From Melioribacter sp. (GTDB taxonomy: Bacteria > Bacteroidota > Ignavibacteria > Ignavibacteriales > Melioribacteraceae): DNA of 64,000 nt. Where the stretch lies: NCBI GenBank assembly GCA_023250955.1, contig JAHEZQ010000011.1, forward strand, positions 39,226 through 103,225, read 5' to 3'. The notes below the pieces were generated by a model. That model did no database searches, was not told where the DNA came from, and was given only the letters and a program-made list of their open reading frames with translations. Each line of letters opens with the position of its first letter. Position 1 is the stretch's first letter. Below are positions 63,346-64,000 of this stretch, one piece after another. Position numbers and translations under genes: made by a program.

Positions 63346-64000
63346 TTATTCAACAACAGAAATAATTTTCAGAAATTCTTCTACATTTACAAATCCGGTT
63401 AATCGTTTAGCTTCATTACCTTTCGCATCAATTATCAGAACAGTAGGCATTCCGATAACTTTAAATCTTTTCCTTAATGAATCATTCTCATCTGTGGTTT
63501 TTGTCATATCAACTTTATACTTGGAAAATCTTTCAAGTTCCTTTATTACTTTTTCATTGGAAAATGTAATTGCATCTAACTCTTTACAAGGAATGCACCA
63601 ATCCGCATAAAAATCAACTACCATTCTTTCATTGTTCTTCAGTGATGATTCATATTGTATCTCGCTAAACTTCTGCCATTCAGGTGAAACTGTTTTCGAT
63701 GGTACCAATGCATAGACTGATAATGCAATAACTAATAAAGAAAATACAGTTTTGAATATTCTAAATCCCTTAACATTGTTCGCAGTTTTATCTAAAAAGA
63801 GAAGTATGATTGCCGTTATCAATCCAAATACGGGAAGTGTGTAACCGGAAATATTTTTGGGCAGCAAAGGATTAACAAAATATATTGCCATCCCTAAAAG
63901 CAAAAATCCGAAAATATGTTTTACTCCATCCATCCAGAAACCGGCACGCGGTAAGCTTTTTATTTTTCCGGAGAAAAGTGCTAAAATTAAATATGGCGTT
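63346..64000 (-). CDS. dsbD: Thiol:disulfide interchange protein DsbD (C-terminal part, truncated by window edge)
   Basis: The frame stays open to the window edge with no stop, reading TPYLILALFSGKIKSLPRAG and then FWMDGVKHIFGFLLLGMAIYF. This is the last part of the DsbD membrane domain. Two to three helices follow, then a thioredoxin domain with the CxxC motif DWCIPCKELD and a cis-Pro in GMPTVLII. DsbD passes electrons from cytoplasmic thioredoxin to periplasmic thiols. The N-terminal domain, if present, is outside the window. Confidence 0.87.
   Translation of the reverse strand, partial: TPYLILALFSGKIKSLPRAGFWMDGVKHIFGFLLLGMAIYFVNPLLPKNISGYTLPVFGLITAIILLFLDKTANNVKGFRIFKTVFSLLVIALSVYALVPSKTVSPEWQKFSEIQYESSLKNNERMVVDFYADWCIPCKELDAITFSNEKVIKELERFSKYKVDMTKTTDENDSLRKRFKVIGMPTVLIIDAKGNEAKRLTGFVNVEEFLKIISVVE

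Noticed and set aside
1..64000. rRNA, tRNA, CRISPR arrays, transposases or prophage genes
   Set aside because: None was recognised when reading the intergenic regions and translations; a tRNA scan would be needed to exclude tRNAs fully.

Overview
This AT-rich window carries about 56 protein genes and no recognisable rRNA or tRNA. It most likely comes from the Ignavibacteria side of the Bacteroidota/Chlorobi group. Three secreted proteins end in type IX secretion (T9SS) sorting domains with the NYPNPFNPST-type motif common there. There are many Sec signal peptides and lipoproteins, a complex I operon lacking nuoE, nuoF and nuoG, and promoter-like boxes of the form TTG-N20-TATTTT(T)G that recall Bacteroidota promoters. 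Assignment to Ignavibacteria is inference from these traits.

Region 1 (1-23.4 kb) is a peptidoglycan turnover and recycling island. It opens with the start of an FG-GAP repeat protein (cut by the window edge) and two divergent GHL10/DigH-like glycoside hydrolases, one T9SS-exported and one a lipoprotein. A co-directional run follows: a large lipoprotein amidase, a BadF-type amino-sugar kinase, an AmpG-like transporter, an NlpC/P60 endopeptidase and a Tat-signal dipeptide epimerase. A composite hairpin separates this from a NagB/PIG-L fusion, a second (T9SS) amidase and a WD40-like protein on the other strand. Then come an OGA-type GNAT, murQ, a beta-lactamase-like serine hydrolase, a second GNAT and an L,D-transpeptidase. 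Together these can cut glycan and peptide, import fragments, phosphorylate MurNAc/GlcNAc, remove lactate, deaminate GlcN-6-P and epimerise L-Ala-D-Glu. A NagZ-type hexosaminidase and nagA are not visible.

Region 2 (23.5-36.1 kb) holds lipoproteins, a nine-repeat DUF5666-like T9SS protein, a stand-alone receiver protein, a coiled-coil membrane protein with a lipoprotein partner, and a NarL-type regulator with a PAS/GAF histidine kinase. A 43-bp near-identical repeat lies upstream of two of these transcripts.

Region 3 (36.3-49.4 kb) is mostly housekeeping and transport: DedA, ExbB-ExbD-TonB, an APC permease, HtpG, a small tatA, a GT-C glycosyltransferase with TPRs, MATE and EamA transporters, an NTF2-like secreted protein, an exported MsrB and a SPOR protein.

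Region 4 (49.5-60 kb) is nuoABCDHIJKLMN, interrupted between nuoL and nuoM by a palindromic repeat. Region 5 (60-64 kb) has a RelE/ParE toxin-antitoxin pair, an RlmL-like methyltransferase, a thioredoxin-like protein, several palindromic intergenic repeats and the truncated 3' part of a DsbD gene.
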